Shown here one piece after another: positions 26,676-39,800 of a DNA stretch of 64,000 nt (the stretch's first letter is position 1; each line of letters starts with the position of its first letter). The stretch comes from Hippasteria phrygiana. Taxonomy: Eukaryota > Echinodermata > Asteroidea > Valvatida > Goniasteridae. A program made the position numbers and the translations under genes. The notes beneath the pieces are model-generated. The model was given only the letters and a program-made list of their open reading frames with translations, did not search any database and was not told where the DNA came from. Location of the stretch: contig JAZGUH010000695.1 of NCBI GenBank assembly GCA_037893225.1, positions 310,001 to 374,000 on the forward strand. Direction: 5' to 3'.

Positions 26676-28067
26676 CAAGTATGAATGAGTAAAGCAAGTC
26701 CATACCCCAGGGAATTTGACAGGCATGGAGCAATACATAAAAGGTAATCTGCACACAGATGGTGGCCGGGAAGAAAATAAACATTGCGAGGTTTGAATTT
26801 TCTCCACAAGTGTTAACTCTAAGAAGCCGCCGATAATTGCAACATGTAGCGCCAGATCTAAGCTATCCATACATGTCAAAATTACTGAATTTGGTTGATA
26901 TTTCATGCAATTATGAATGAGTAAAGCAAGTCCATACCCCAGGGAATTTGACAGGCATGGAGCAATAAATAGAAGGTAATATGCACACAGATGTTGGCCA
27001 GAAAGAAAATAAACATTGCGAGGTTTGAATTTTCTCCACAAGTTTTAACTCTAAGAAGCAGCCGATAATTGCAGCATGTAGCGCCAGATCTAAGCTATCC
27101 ATACATGTCAAAATTACTGAATTTGGTTGATATTTCATGCAATTATGAATGAGTAAAGCAAGTCCATACCCTAGGGAATTTGACAGGCATGGAGCAATAA
27201 ATAGAAGGTAATATGCACACAGATGTTGGCCGGAAAGAAAATAAACATTGCGAGGTTTGAATTTTCTCCACAAGTTTTAACTCTAAGAAGCCGCCGATAA
27301 TTGCAACATGTAGCGCCAGATCTAAGCTATCCATACATGTCAAAATTACTGTATTTGGTGTATATTTCATGCAATTATGAATGAGTAAAGCAAGTCCATA
27401 CCCCAGGGAATTTGACAGGCATGGAGCAATACATAAAAGGTAATCTGCACACAGATGGTGGCCGGGAAGAAAATAAACATTGCGAGGTTTGAATTTTCTC
27501 CACAAGTGTTAACTCTAAGAAGCCGCCGATAATTGCAACATGTAGCGCCAGATCTAAGCTATCCATACATGTCAAAATTACTGAATTTGGTTGATATTTC
27601 ATGCAATTATGAATGAGTAAAGCAAGTCCATACCCCAGGGAATTTGACAGGCATGGAGCAATAAATAGAAGGTAATATGCACACAGATGTTGGCCGGAAA
27701 GAAAATAAACATTGCGAGGTTTGAATTTTCTCCACAAGTTTTAACTCTAAGAAGCCGCCGATAATTGCAGCATGTAGCGCCAGATCTAAGCTATCCATAC
27801 ATGTCAAAATTACTGTATTTGGTTTATATTTCATGCAAGTATGAATGAGTAAAGCAAGTCCATACCCCAGGGAATTTGACAGGCATGGAGCAATACATAA
27901 AAGGTAATCTGCACACAGATGGTGGCCGGGAAGAAAATAAACATTGCGAGGTTTGAATTTTCTCCACAAGTGTTAACTCTAAGAAGCCGCCGATAATTGC
28001 AACATGTAGCGCCAGATCTAAGCTATCCATACATGTCAAAATTACTGTATATGGTTTATATTTCATG
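26676..28067. repeat. 6-mer HOR, copy 1 (1392 bp)
   Basis: Order B-W-E-B-A-B, six monomers of exactly 232 bp with no length variants. The first B starts CAAGTATG. The monomer before it (26,444) is class A, so the left edge of the repeated unit is clear. Confidence 0.92.
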
Positions 28068-29459
28068 CAAGTATGAATGAGTAAAGCAAGTCCATACCCC
28101 AGGGAATTTGACAGGCATGGAGCAATACATAAAAGGTAATCTGCACACAGATGGTGGCCGGGAAGAAAATAAACATTGCGAGGTTTGAATTTTCTCCACA
28201 AGTGTTAACTCTAAGAAGCCGCCGATAATTGCAACATGTAGCGCCAGATCTAAGCTATCCATACATGTCAAAATTACTGAATTTGGTTGATATTTCATGC
28301 AATTATGAATGAGTAAAGCAAGTCCATACCCCAGGGAATTTGACAGGCATGGAGCAATAAATAGAAGGTAATATGCACACAGATGTTGGCCAGAAAGAAA
28401 ATAAACATTGCGAGGTTTGAATTTTCTCCACAAGTTTTAACTCTAAGAAGCAGCCGATAATTGCAGCATGTAGCGCCAGATCTAAGCTATCCATACATGT
28501 CAAAATTACTGAATTTGGTTGATATTTCATGCAATTATGAATGAGTAAAGCAAGTCCATACCCTAGGGAATTTGACAGGCATGGAGCAATAAATAGAAGG
28601 TAATATGCACACAGATGTTGGCCGGAAAGAAAATAAACATTGCGAGGTTTGAATTTTCTCCACAAGTTTTAACTCTAAGAAGCCGCCGATAATTGCAACA
28701 TGTAGCGCCAGATCTAAGCTATCCATACATGTCAAAATTACTGTATTTGGTGTATATTTCATGCAATTATGAATGAGTAAAGCAAGTCCATACCCCAGGG
28801 AATTTGACAGGCATGGAGCAATACATAAAAGGTAATCTGCACACAGATGGTGGCCGGGAAGAAAATAAACATTGCGAGGTTTGAATTTTCTCCACAAGTG
28901 TTAACTCTAAGAAGCCGCCGATAATTGCAACATGTAGCGCCAGATCTAAGCTATCCATACATGTCAAAATTACTGAATTTGGTTGATATTTCATGCAATT
29001 ATGAATGAGTAAAGCAAGTCCATACCCCAGGGAATTTGACAGGCATGGAGCAATAAATAGAAGGTAATATGCACACAGATGTTGGCCGGAAAGAAAATAA
29101 ACATTGCGAGGTTTGAATTTTCTCCACAAGTTTTAACTCTAAGAAGCCGCCGATAATTGCAGCATGTAGCGCCAGATCTAAGCTATCCATACATGTCAAA
29201 ATTACTGTATTTGGTTTATATTTCATGCAAGTATGAATGAGTAAAGCAAGTCCATACCCCAGGGAATTTGACAGGCATGGAGCAATACATAAAAGGTAAT
29301 CTGCACACAGATGGTGGCCGGGAAGAAAATAAACATTGCGAGGTTTGAATTTTCTCCACAAGTGTTAACTCTAAGAAGCCGCCGATAATTGCAACATGTA
29401 GCGCCAGATCTAAGCTATCCATACATGTCAAAATTACTGTATATGGTTTATATTTCATG
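28068..29459. repeat. 6-mer HOR, copy 2 (1392 bp), tandem to copy 1
   Basis: Same B-W-E-B-A-B order and markers at offset 1392. A third copy starts with B at 29,460, but its second monomer (29,692) is an A with CCGGGAAG instead of W, so the repetition stops there. A near-equivalent B-W-E-B-A-B lies at 7888-9279 (offset 20,180), with a different end in its last B. Confidence 0.92.
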
Positions 29460-29691
29460 CAAGTATGAATGAGTAAAGCAAGTCCATACCCCAGGGAATT
29501 TGACAGGCATGGAGCAATACATAAAAGGTAATCTGCACACAGATGGTGGCCGGGAAGAAAATAAACATTGCGAGGTTTGAATTTTCTCCACAAGTGTTAA
29601 CTCTAAGAAGCCGCCGATAATTGCAACATGTAGCGCCAGATCTAAGCTATCCATACATGTCAAAATTACTGAATTTGGTTGATATTTCATG

Positions 29692-30387
29692 CAATTATGA
29701 ATGAGTAAAGCAAGTCCATACCCCAGGGAATTTGACAGGCATGGAGCAATAAATAGAAGGTAATATGCACACAGATGTTGGCCGGGAAGAAAATAAACAT
29801 TGCGAGGTTTGAATTTTCTCCACAAGTTTTAACTCTAAGAAGCCGCCGATAATTGCAACATGTAGCGCCAGATCTAAGCTATCCATACATGTCAAAATTA
29901 CTGAATTTGGTTGATATTTCATGCAATTATGAATGAGTAAAGCAAGTCCATACCCCAGGGAATTTGACAGGCATGGAGCAATAAATAAAAGGTAATCTGC
30001 ACACAGATGGTGGCCGGGAAGAAAATAAACATTGCGAGGTTTGAATTTTCTCCACAAGTGTTAACTCTAAGAAGCCGCCGATAATTGCAACATGTAGCGC
30101 CAGATCTAAGCTATCCATACATGTCAAAATTACTGAATTTGGTTGATATTTCATGCAATTATGAATGAGTAAAGCAAGTCCATACCCCAGGGAATTTGAC
30201 AGGCATGGAGCAATAAATAGAAGGTAATCTGCACACAGATGGTGGCCGGGAAGAAAATAAACATTGCGAGGTTTGAATTTTCTCCACAAGTGTTAACTCT
30301 AAGAAGCCGCCAATAATTGCAACATGTAGCGCCAGATCTAAGCTATCCATACATGTCAAAATTACTGAATTTGGTTGATATTTCATG
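29692..30387. repeat. Cluster of three A/B hybrid monomers
   Basis: At 29,692 the monomer is A but with B-type CCGGGAAG. At 29,924 it has A61 with A65 and then full B (AATAAATAAAAGG, ATCTGC, GGTGGCCGGG). At 30,156 it has AATAGAAGG (A) followed by ATCTGC and GGTGGCCGGG (B). The A-to-B switch point falls at three different places within about 35 bases. This is direct evidence of exchange or conversion tracts shorter than a monomer. Confidence 0.88.
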
Positions 30388-32703
30388 CAATTATGAATGA
30401 GTAAAGCAAGTCCATACCCCAGGGAATTTGACAGGCATGGAGCAATAAATAGAAGGTAATATGCACACAGATGTTGGCCGGAAAGAAAATAAACATTGCG
30501 AGGTTTGAATTTTCTCCACAAGTTTTAATTCTAAGAAGCCGCCGATAATTGCAACATGTAGCGCCAGATCTAAGCTATCCATACATGTCAAAATTACTGT
30601 ATTTGGTTTATATTTCATGCAATTATGAATGAGTAAAGCAAGTCCATACCCCAGGGAATTTGACAGGCATGGAGCAATACATAAAAGGTAATCTGCACAC
30701 AGATGGTGGCCGGGAAGAAAATAAACATTGCGAGGTTTGAATTTTCTCCACAAGTGTTAACTCTAAGAAGCCGCCGATAATTGCAACATGTAGCGCCAGA
30801 TCTAAGCTATCCATACATGTCAAAATTACTGAATTTGGTTGATATTTCATGCAATTATGAATGAGTAAAGCAAGTCATACCCCAGGGAATTTGACAGGCA
30901 TGGAGCAATAAATAGAAGGTAATATGTACACAGATGTTGGCCGGAAAGAAAATAAACATTGCGAGGTTTGAATTTTCTCCACAAGTTTTAACTCTAAGAA
31001 GCCGCCGATAATTGCAACATGTAGCGCCAGATCTAAGCTATCCATACATGTCAAAATTACTGAATTTGGTTGATATTTCATGCAATTATGAATGAGTAAA
31101 GCAAGTCATACCCCAGGGAATTTGACAGGCATGGAGCAATAAATAGAAGGTAATATGCACACAGATGTTGGCCGGAAAGAAAATAAACATTGCGAGGTTT
31201 GAATTTTCTCCACAAGTTTTAACTCTAAGAAGCCGCCGATAATTGCAACATGTAGCGCCAGATCTAAGCTATCCATACATGTCAAAATTACTGAATTTGG
31301 TTAATATTTCATGCAATTATGAATGAGTAAAGCAAGTCCATACCCCAGGGAATTTGACAGGCATGGAGCAATAAATAGAAGGTAATATGCACACAGATGT
31401 TGGCCGGGAAGAAAATAAACATTGCGAGGTTTGAATTTTCTCCACAAGTTTTAACTCTAAGAAGCCGCCGATAATTGCAGCATGTAGCGCCAGATCTAAG
31501 CTATCCATACATGTCAAAATTACTGTATTTGGTTTATATTTCATGCAAGTATGAATGAGTAAAGCAAGTCCATACCCCAGGGAATTTGACAGGCATGGAG
31601 CAATACATAAAAGGTAATCTGCACACAGATGGTGGCCGGGAAGAAAATAAACATTGCGAGGTTTGAATTTTCTCCACAAGTGTTAACTCTAAGAAGCCGC
31701 CGATAATTGCAACATGTAGCGCCAGATCTAAGCTATCCATACATGTCAAAATTACTGAATTTGGTTGATATTTCATGCAATTATGAATGAGTAAAGCAAG
31801 TCCATACCCCAGGGAATTTGACAGGCATGGAGCAATAAATAGAAGGTAATATGCACACAGATGTTGGCCAGAAAGAAAATAAACATTGCGAGGTTTGAAT
31901 TTTCTCCACAAGTTTTAACTCTAAGAAGCAGCCGATAATTGCAGCATGTAGCGCCAGATCTAAGCTATCCATACATGTCAAAATTACTGTATTTGGTTTA
32001 TATTTCATGCAATTATGAATGAGTAAAGCAAGTCCATACCCCAGGGAATTTGACATGCATGGAGCAATAAATAGACGGTAACATGTACACAGATGTTGGC
32101 CGGAAAGAAAATAAACATTGCGAGGTTTGAATTTTCTCCACAAGTTTTAACTCTAAGAAGCCGCCGATAATTGCAACATGTAGCGCCAGATCTAAGCTAT
32201 CCATACATGTCAAAATTACTGAATTTGGTTGATATTTCATGCAATTATGAATGAGTAAAGCAAGTCATACCCTAGGGAATTTGACATGCATGGAGCAATA
32301 AATAGAAGGTAATATGCACACAGATGTTGGCCGGAAAGAAAATATACATTGCGAGGTTTGAATTTTCTCCACAAGTTTTAACTCTAAGAAGCCGCCGATA
32401 ATTGCAACATGTAGCGCCAGATCTAAGCTATCCATACATGTCAAAATTACTGAATTTGGTTGATATTTCATGCAATTATGAATGAGTAAAGCAAGTCATA
32501 CCCCAGGGAATTTGACAGGCATGGAGCAATAAATAGAAGGTAATATGCACACAGATGTTGGCCGGAAAGAAAATAAACATTGCGAGGTTTGAATTTTCTC
32601 CACAAGTTTTAACTCTAAGAAGCCGCCGATAATTGCAACATGTAGCGCCAGATCTAAGCTATCCATACATGTCAAAATTACTGTATTTGGTGTATATTTC
32701 ATG
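29924..32703. repeat. 12-mer HOR, copy 1 (2780 bp)
   Basis: Order: A/B hybrid, A/B hybrid, A, B, A, A, A, B, W, C, D, A. Four monomers lack one C near 25 (AAGTCATACC), giving 12 x 232 - 4 = 2780. Rare markers include GCCGCCAATAATTGC in the second monomer, TTTTAATTCTAAG in the third and GGTTAATATTTC at the end of the seventh. The first monomer reads AATAAATAAAAGG, mixing A at 61 with B at 65. Confidence 0.93.
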
Positions 32704-35483
32704 CAATTATGAATGAGTAAAGCAAGTCCATACCCCAGGGAATTTGACAGGCATGGAGCAATACATAAAAGGTAATCTGCACACAGATGGTGGCCGGGAA
32801 GAAAATAAACATTGCGAGGTTTGAATTTTCTCCACAAGTGTTAACTCTAAGAAGCCGCCGATAATTGCAACATGTAGCGCCAGATCTAAGCTATCCATAC
32901 ATGTCAAAATTACTGAATTTGGTTGATATTTCATGCAATTATGAATGAGTAAAGCAAGTCCATACCCCAGGGAATTTGACAGGCATGGAGCAATAAATAG
33001 AAGGTAATCTGCACACAGATGGTGGCCGGGAAGAAAATAAACATTGCGAGGTTTGAATTTTCTCCACAAGTGTTAACTCTAAGAAGCCGCCAATAATTGC
33101 AACATGTAGCGCCAGATCTAAGCTATCCATACATGTCAAAATTACTGAATTTGGTTGATATTTCATGCAATTATGAATGAGTAAAGCAAGTCCATACCCC
33201 AGGGAATTTGACAGGCATGGAGCAATAAATAGAAGGTAATATGCACACAGATGTTGGCCGGAAAGAAAATAAACATTGCGAGGTTTGAATTTTCTCCACA
33301 AGTTTTAATTCTAAGAAGCCGCCGATAATTGCAACATGTAGCGCCAGATCTAAGCTATCCATACATGTCAAAATTACTGTATTTGGTTTATATTTCATGC
33401 AATTATGAATGAGTAAAGCAAGTCCATACCCCAGGGAATTTGACAGGCATGGAGCAATACATAAAAGGTAATCTGCACACAGATGGTGGCCGGGAAGAAA
33501 ATAAACATTGCGAGGTTTGAATTTTCTCCACAAGTGTTAACTCTAAGAAGCCGCCGATAATTGCAACATGTAGCGCCAGATCTAAGCTATCCATACATGT
33601 CAAAATTACTGAATTTGGTTGATATTTCATGCAATTATGAATGAGTAAAGCAAGTCATACCCCAGGGAATTTGACAGGCATGGAGCAATAAATAGAAGGT
33701 AATATGTACACAGATGTTGGCCGGAAAGAAAATAAACATTGCGAGGTTTGAATTTTCTCCACAAGTTTTAACTCTAAGAAGCCGCCGATAATTGCAACAT
33801 GTAGCGCCAGATCTAAGCTATCCATACATGTCAAAATTACTGAATTTGGTTGATATTTCATGCAATTATGAATGAGTAAAGCAAGTCATACCCCAGGGAA
33901 TTTGACAGGCATGGAGCAATAAATAGAAGGTAATATGCACACAGATGTTGGCCGGAAAGAAAATAAACATTGCGAGGTTTGAATTTTCTCCACAAGTTTT
34001 AACTCTAAGAAGCCGCCGATAATTGCAACATGTAGCGCCAGATCTAAGCTATCCATACATGTCAAAATTACTGAATTTGGTTAATATTTCATGCAATTAT
34101 GAATGAGTAAAGCAAGTCCATACCCCAGGGAATTTGACAGGCATGGAGCAATAAATAGAAGGTAATATGCACACAGATGTTGGCCGGGAAGAAAATAAAC
34201 ATTGCGAGGTTTGAATTTTCTCCACAAGTTTTAACTCTAAGAAGCCGCCGATAATTGCAGCATGTAGCGCCAGATCTAAGCTATCCATACATGTCAAAAT
34301 TACTGTATTTGGTTTATATTTCATGCAAGTATGAATGAGTAAAGCAAGTCCATACCCCAGGGAATTTGACAGGCATGGAGCAATACATAAAAGGTAATCT
34401 GCACACAGATGGTGGCCGGGAAGAAAATAAACATTGCGAGGTTTGAATTTTCTCCACAAGTGTTAACTCTAAGAAGCCGCCGATAATTGCAACATGTAGC
34501 GCCAGATCTAAGCTATCCATACATGTCAAAATTACTGAATTTGGTTGATATTTCATGCAATTATGAATGAGTAAAGCAAGTCCATACCCCAGGGAATTTG
34601 ACAGGCATGGAGCAATAAATAGAAGGTAATATGCACACAGATGTTGGCCAGAAAGAAAATAAACATTGCGAGGTTTGAATTTTCTCCACAAGTTTTAACT
34701 CTAAGAAGCAGCCGATAATTGCAGCATGTAGCGCCAGATCTAAGCTATCCATACATGTCAAAATTACTGTATTTGGTTTATATTTCATGCAATTATGAAT
34801 GAGTAAAGCAAGTCCATACCCCAGGGAATTTGACATGCATGGAGCAATAAATAGACGGTAACATGTACACAGATGTTGGCCGGAAAGAAAATAAACATTG
34901 CGAGGTTTGAATTTTCTCCACAAGTTTTAACTCTAAGAAGCCGCCGATAATTGCAACATGTAGCGCCAGATCTAAGCTATCCATACATGTCAAAATTACT
35001 GAATTTGGTTGATATTTCATGCAATTATGAATGAGTAAAGCAAGTCATACCCTAGGGAATTTGACATGCATGGAGCAATAAATAGAAGGTAATATGCACA
35101 CAGATGTTGGCCGGAAAGAAAATATACATTGCGAGGTTTGAATTTTCTCCACAAGTTTTAACTCTAAGAAGCCGCCGATAATTGCAACATGTAGCGCCAG
35201 ATCTAAGCTATCCATACATGTCAAAATTACTGAATTTGGTTGATATTTCATGCAATTATGAATGAGTAAAGCAAGTCATACCCCAGGGAATTTGACAGGC
35301 ATGGAGCAATAAATAGAAGGTAATATGCACACAGATGTTGGCCGGAAAGAAAATAAACATTGCGAGGTTTGAATTTTCTCCACAAGTTTTAACTCTAAGA
35401 AGCCGCCGATAATTGCAACATGTAGCGCCAGATCTAAGCTATCCATACATGTCAAAATTACTGTATTTGGTGTATATTTCATG
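32704..35483. repeat. 12-mer HOR, copy 2 (2780 bp), tandem to copy 1
   Basis: It matches 29,924-32,703 at offset 2780 with the same rare markers (GCCGCCAATAATTGC, TTTTAATTCTAAG, GGTTAATATTTC). The visible difference is in the first monomer, which here is the complete B form AATACATAAAAGG. That monomer is the junction of the tandem duplication, so the difference may mark the crossover or a later conversion. Confidence 0.93.
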
Positions 35484-36865
35484 CAATTATGAATGAGTAA
35501 AGCAAGTCCATACCCCAGGGAATTTGACAGGCATGGAGCAATACATAAAAGGTAATCTGCACACAGATGGTGGCCGGGAAGAAAATAAACATTGCGAGGT
35601 TTGAATTTTCTCCACAAGTGTTAACTCTAAGAAGCCGCCGATAATTGCAACATGTAGCGCCAGATCTAAGCTATCCATACATGTCAAAATTACTGAATTT
35701 GGTTGATATTTCATGCAATTATGAATGAGTAAAGCAAGTCCATACCCCAGGGAATTTGACAGGCATGGAGCAATAAATAGAAGGTAATATGCACACAGAT
35801 GTTGGCCGGAAAGAAAATAAACATTGCGAGGTTTGAATTTTCTCCACAAGTTTTAACTCTAAGAAGCCGCCGATAATTGCAGCATGTAGCGCCAGATCTA
35901 AGCTATCCATACATGTCAAAATTACTGTATTTGGTTTATATTTCATGCAAGTATGAATGAGTAAAGCAAGTCCATACCCCAGGGAATTTGACAGGCATGG
36001 AGCAATACATAAAAGGTAATCTGCACACAGATGGTGGCCGGGAAGAAAATAAACATTGCGAGGTTTGAATTTTCTCCACAAGTGTTAACTCTAAGAAGCC
36101 GCCGATAATTGCAACATGTAGCGCCAGATCTAAGCTATCCATACATGTCAAAATTACTGTATATGGTTTATATTTCATGCAAGTATGAATGAGTAAAGCA
36201 AGTCCATACCCCAGGGAATTTGACAGGCATGGAGCAATACATAAAAGGTAATCTGCACACAGATGGTGGCCGGGAAGAAAATAAACATTGCGAGGTTTGA
36301 ATTTTCTCCACAAGTGTTAACTCTAAGAAGCCGCCGATAATTGCAACATGTAGCGCCAGATCTAAGCTATCCATACATGTCAAAATTACTGAATTTGGTT
36401 GATATTTCATGCAATTATGAATGAGTAAAGCAAGTCCATACCCCAAGGAATTTGACAGGCATGGAGCAATAAATAGAAGGTAATATGCACACAGATGTTG
36501 GCCAGAAAGAAAATAAACATTGCGAGGTTTGAATTTTCTCCACAAGTTTTAACTCTAAGAAGCAGCCGATAATTGCAGCATGTAGCGCCAGATCTAAGCT
36601 ATCCATACATGTCAAAATTACTGAATTTGGTTGATATTTCATGCAATTATGAATGAGTAAAGCAAGTCCATACCCTAGGGAATTTGACAGGCATGGAGCA
36701 ATAAATAGAAGGTAATATGCACACAGATGTTGGCCGGAAAGAAAATAAACATTGCGAGGTTTGAATTTTCTCCACAAGTTTTAACTCTAAGAAGCCGCCG
36801 ATAATTGCAACATGTAGCGCCAGATCTAAGCTATCCATACATGTCAAAATTACTGTATTTGGTGT
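35484..36865. repeat. B-A-B-B-W-E block, partial copy of 27,372-28,763
   Basis: Monomers at 35,484, 35,716, 35,948, 36,180, 36,412 and 36,644 run B-A-B-B-W-E and match the series from 27,372 at offset 8112. One private change is present: CCCCAAGGAATTT in the W monomer (about 36,445). The E monomer is followed by A at 36,876, where the source series has B. This block joins the 2780-bp tandem pair to the 7880-offset copy. Confidence 0.85.
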
Positions 36866-39800
36866 ATATTTCATGCAATTATGAATGAGTAAAGCAAGTC
36901 CATACCCCAGGGAATTTGACAGGCATGGAGCAATAAATAGAAGGTAATATGCACACAGATGTTGGCCGGAAAGAAAATAAACATTGCGAGGTTTGAATTT
37001 TCTCCACAAGTTTTAACTCTAAGAAGCCGCCGATAATTGCAGCATGTAGCGCCAGATCTAAGCTATCCATACATGTCAAAATTACTGTATTTGGTTTATA
37101 TTTCATGCAAGTATGAATGAGTAAAGCAAGTCCATACCCCAGGGAATTTGACAGGCATGGAGCAATACATAAAAGGTAATCTGCACACAGATGGTGGCCG
37201 GGAAGAAAATAAACATTGCGAGGTTTGAATTTTCTCCACAAGTGTTAACTCTAAGAAGCCGCCGATAATTGCAACATGTAGCGCCAGATCTAAGCTATCC
37301 ATACATGTCAAAATTACTGTATATGGTTTATATTTCATGCAAGTATGAATGAGTAAAGCAAGTCCATACCCCAGGGAATTTGACAGGCATGGAGCAATAC
37401 ATAAAAGGTAATCTGCACACAGATGGTGGCCGGGAAGAAAATAAACATTGCGAGGTTTGAATTTTCTCCACAAGTGTTAACTCTAAGAAGCCGCCGATAA
37501 TTGCAACATGTAGCGCCAGATCTAAGCTATCCATACATGTCAAAATTACTGAATTTGGTTGATATTTCATGCAATTATGAATGAGTAAAGCAAGTCCATA
37601 CCCCAGGGAATTTGACAGGCATGGAGCAATAAATAGAAGGTAATATGCACACAGATGTTGGCCGGGAAGAAAATAAACATTGCGAGGTTTGAATTTTCTC
37701 CACAAGTTTTAACTCTAAGAAGCCGCCGATAATTGCAACATGTAGCGCCAGATCTAAGCTATCCATACATGTCAAAATTACTGAATTTGGTTGATATTTC
37801 ATGCAATTATGAATGAGTAAAGCAAGTCCATACCCCAGGGAATTTGACAGGCATGGAGCAATAAATAAAAGGTAATCTGCACACAGATGGTGGCCGGGAA
37901 GAAAATAAACATTGCGAGGTTTGAATTTTCTCCACAAGTGTTAACTCTAAGAAGCCGCCGATAATTGCAACATGTAGCGCCAGATCTAAGCTATCCATAC
38001 ATGTCAAAATTACTGAATTTGGTTGATATTTCATGCAATTATGAATGAGTAAAGCAAGTCCATACCCCAGGGAATTTGACAGGCATGGAGCAATAAATAG
38101 AAGGTAATCTGCACACAGATGGTGGCCGGGAAGAAAATAAACATTGCGAGGTTTGAATTTTCTCCACAAGTGTTAACTCTAAGAAGCCGCCAATAATTGC
38201 AACATGTAGCGCCAGATCTAAGCTATCCATACATGTCAAAATTACTGAATTTGGTTGATATTTCATGCAATTATGAATGAGTAAAGCAAGTCCATACCCC
38301 AGGGAATTTGACAGGCATGGAGCAATAAATAGAAGGTAATATGCACACAGATGTTGGCCGGAAAGAAAATAAACATTGCGAGGTTTGAATTTTCTCCACA
38401 AGTTTTAATTCTAAGAAGCCGCCGATAATTGCAACATGTAGCGCCAGATCTAAGCTATCCATACATGTCAAAATTACTGTATTTGGTTTATATTTCATGC
38501 AATTATGAATGAGTAAAGCAAGTCCATACCCCAGGGAATTTGACAGGCATGGAGCAATACATAAAAGGTAATCTGCACACAGATGGTGGCCGGGAAGAAA
38601 ATAAACATTGCGAGGTTTGAATTTTCTCCACAAGTGTTAACTCTAAGAAGCCGCCGATAATTGCAACATGTAGCGCCAGATCTAAGCTATCCATACATGT
38701 CAAAATTACTGAATTTGGTTGATATTTCATGCAATTATGAATGAGTAAAGCAAGTCATACCCCAGGGAATTTGACAGGCATGGAGCAATAAATAGAAGGT
38801 AATATGTACACAGATGTTGGCCGGAAAGAAAATAAACATTGCGAGGTTTGAATTTTCTCCACAAGTTTTAACTCTAAGAAGCCGCCGATAATTGCAACAT
38901 GTAGCGCCAGATCTAAGCTATCCATACATGTCAAAATTACTGAATTTGGTTGATATTTCATGCAATTATGAATGAGTAAAGCAAGTCATACCCCAGGGAA
39001 TTTGACAGGCATGGAGCAATAAATAGAAGGTAATATGCACACAGATGTTGGCCGGAAAGAAAATAAACATTGCGAGGTTTGAATTTTCTCCACAAGTTTT
39101 AACTCTAAGAAGCCGCCGATAATTGCAACATGTAGCGCCAGATCTAAGCTATCCATACATGTCAAAATTACTGAATTTGGTTAATATTTCATGCAATTAT
39201 GAATGAGTAAAGCAAGTCCATACCCCAGGGAATTTGACAGGCATGGAGCAATAAATAGAAGGTAATATGCACACAGATGTTGGCCGGGAAGAAAATAAAC
39301 ATTGCGAGGTTTGAATTTTCTCCACAAGTTTTAACTCTAAGAAGCCGCCGATAATTGCAGCATGTAGCGCCAGATCTAAGCTATCCATACATGTCAAAAT
39401 TACTGTATTTGGTTTATATTTCATGCAAGTATGAATGAGTAAAGCAAGTCCATACCCCAGGGAATTTGACAGGCATGGAGCAATACATAAAAGGTAATCT
39501 GCACACAGATGGTGGCCGGGAAGAAAATAAACATTGCGAGGTTTGAATTTTCTCCACAAGTGTTAACTCTAAGAAGCCGCCGATAATTGCAACATGTAGC
39601 GCCAGATCTAAGCTATCCATACATGTCAAAATTACTGAATTTGGTTGATATTTCATGCAATTATGAATGAGTAAAGCAAGTCCATACCCCAGGGAATTTG
39701 ACAGGCATGGAGCAATAAATAGAAGGTAATATGCACACAGATGTTGGCCAGAAAGAAAATAAACATTGCGAGGTTTGAATTTTCTCCACAAGTTTTAACT

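Larger units (their letters stand above)
8911..27140. repeat. Long segmental duplication, copy 1 (about 18 kb)
   Basis: This stretch is collinear with about 39,289-55,390. Matching pieces and offsets are: 8911-12,424 (+30,378); 12,429 to about 15,770 (+31,305); 15,769-18,321 (+33,853); 20,875-22,703 (+31,300); 25,489 to about 26,455 (+28,516); 26,676 to about 27,110 (+28,284). Rare variants recur at the predicted partners: G at 10,898/41,276 and 13,216/44,521; T at 11,547/41,925 and 13,865/45,170; T at 15,222/46,527; T at 21,482/52,782. Copy 1 has an extra 2553-bp 11-mer, an extra 2784-bp 12-mer and an extra A monomer (26,444) relative to copy 2. The left edge is a single A/G difference at 8910/39,288 in monomers whose left neighbours differ in class. 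Confidence 0.9.
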
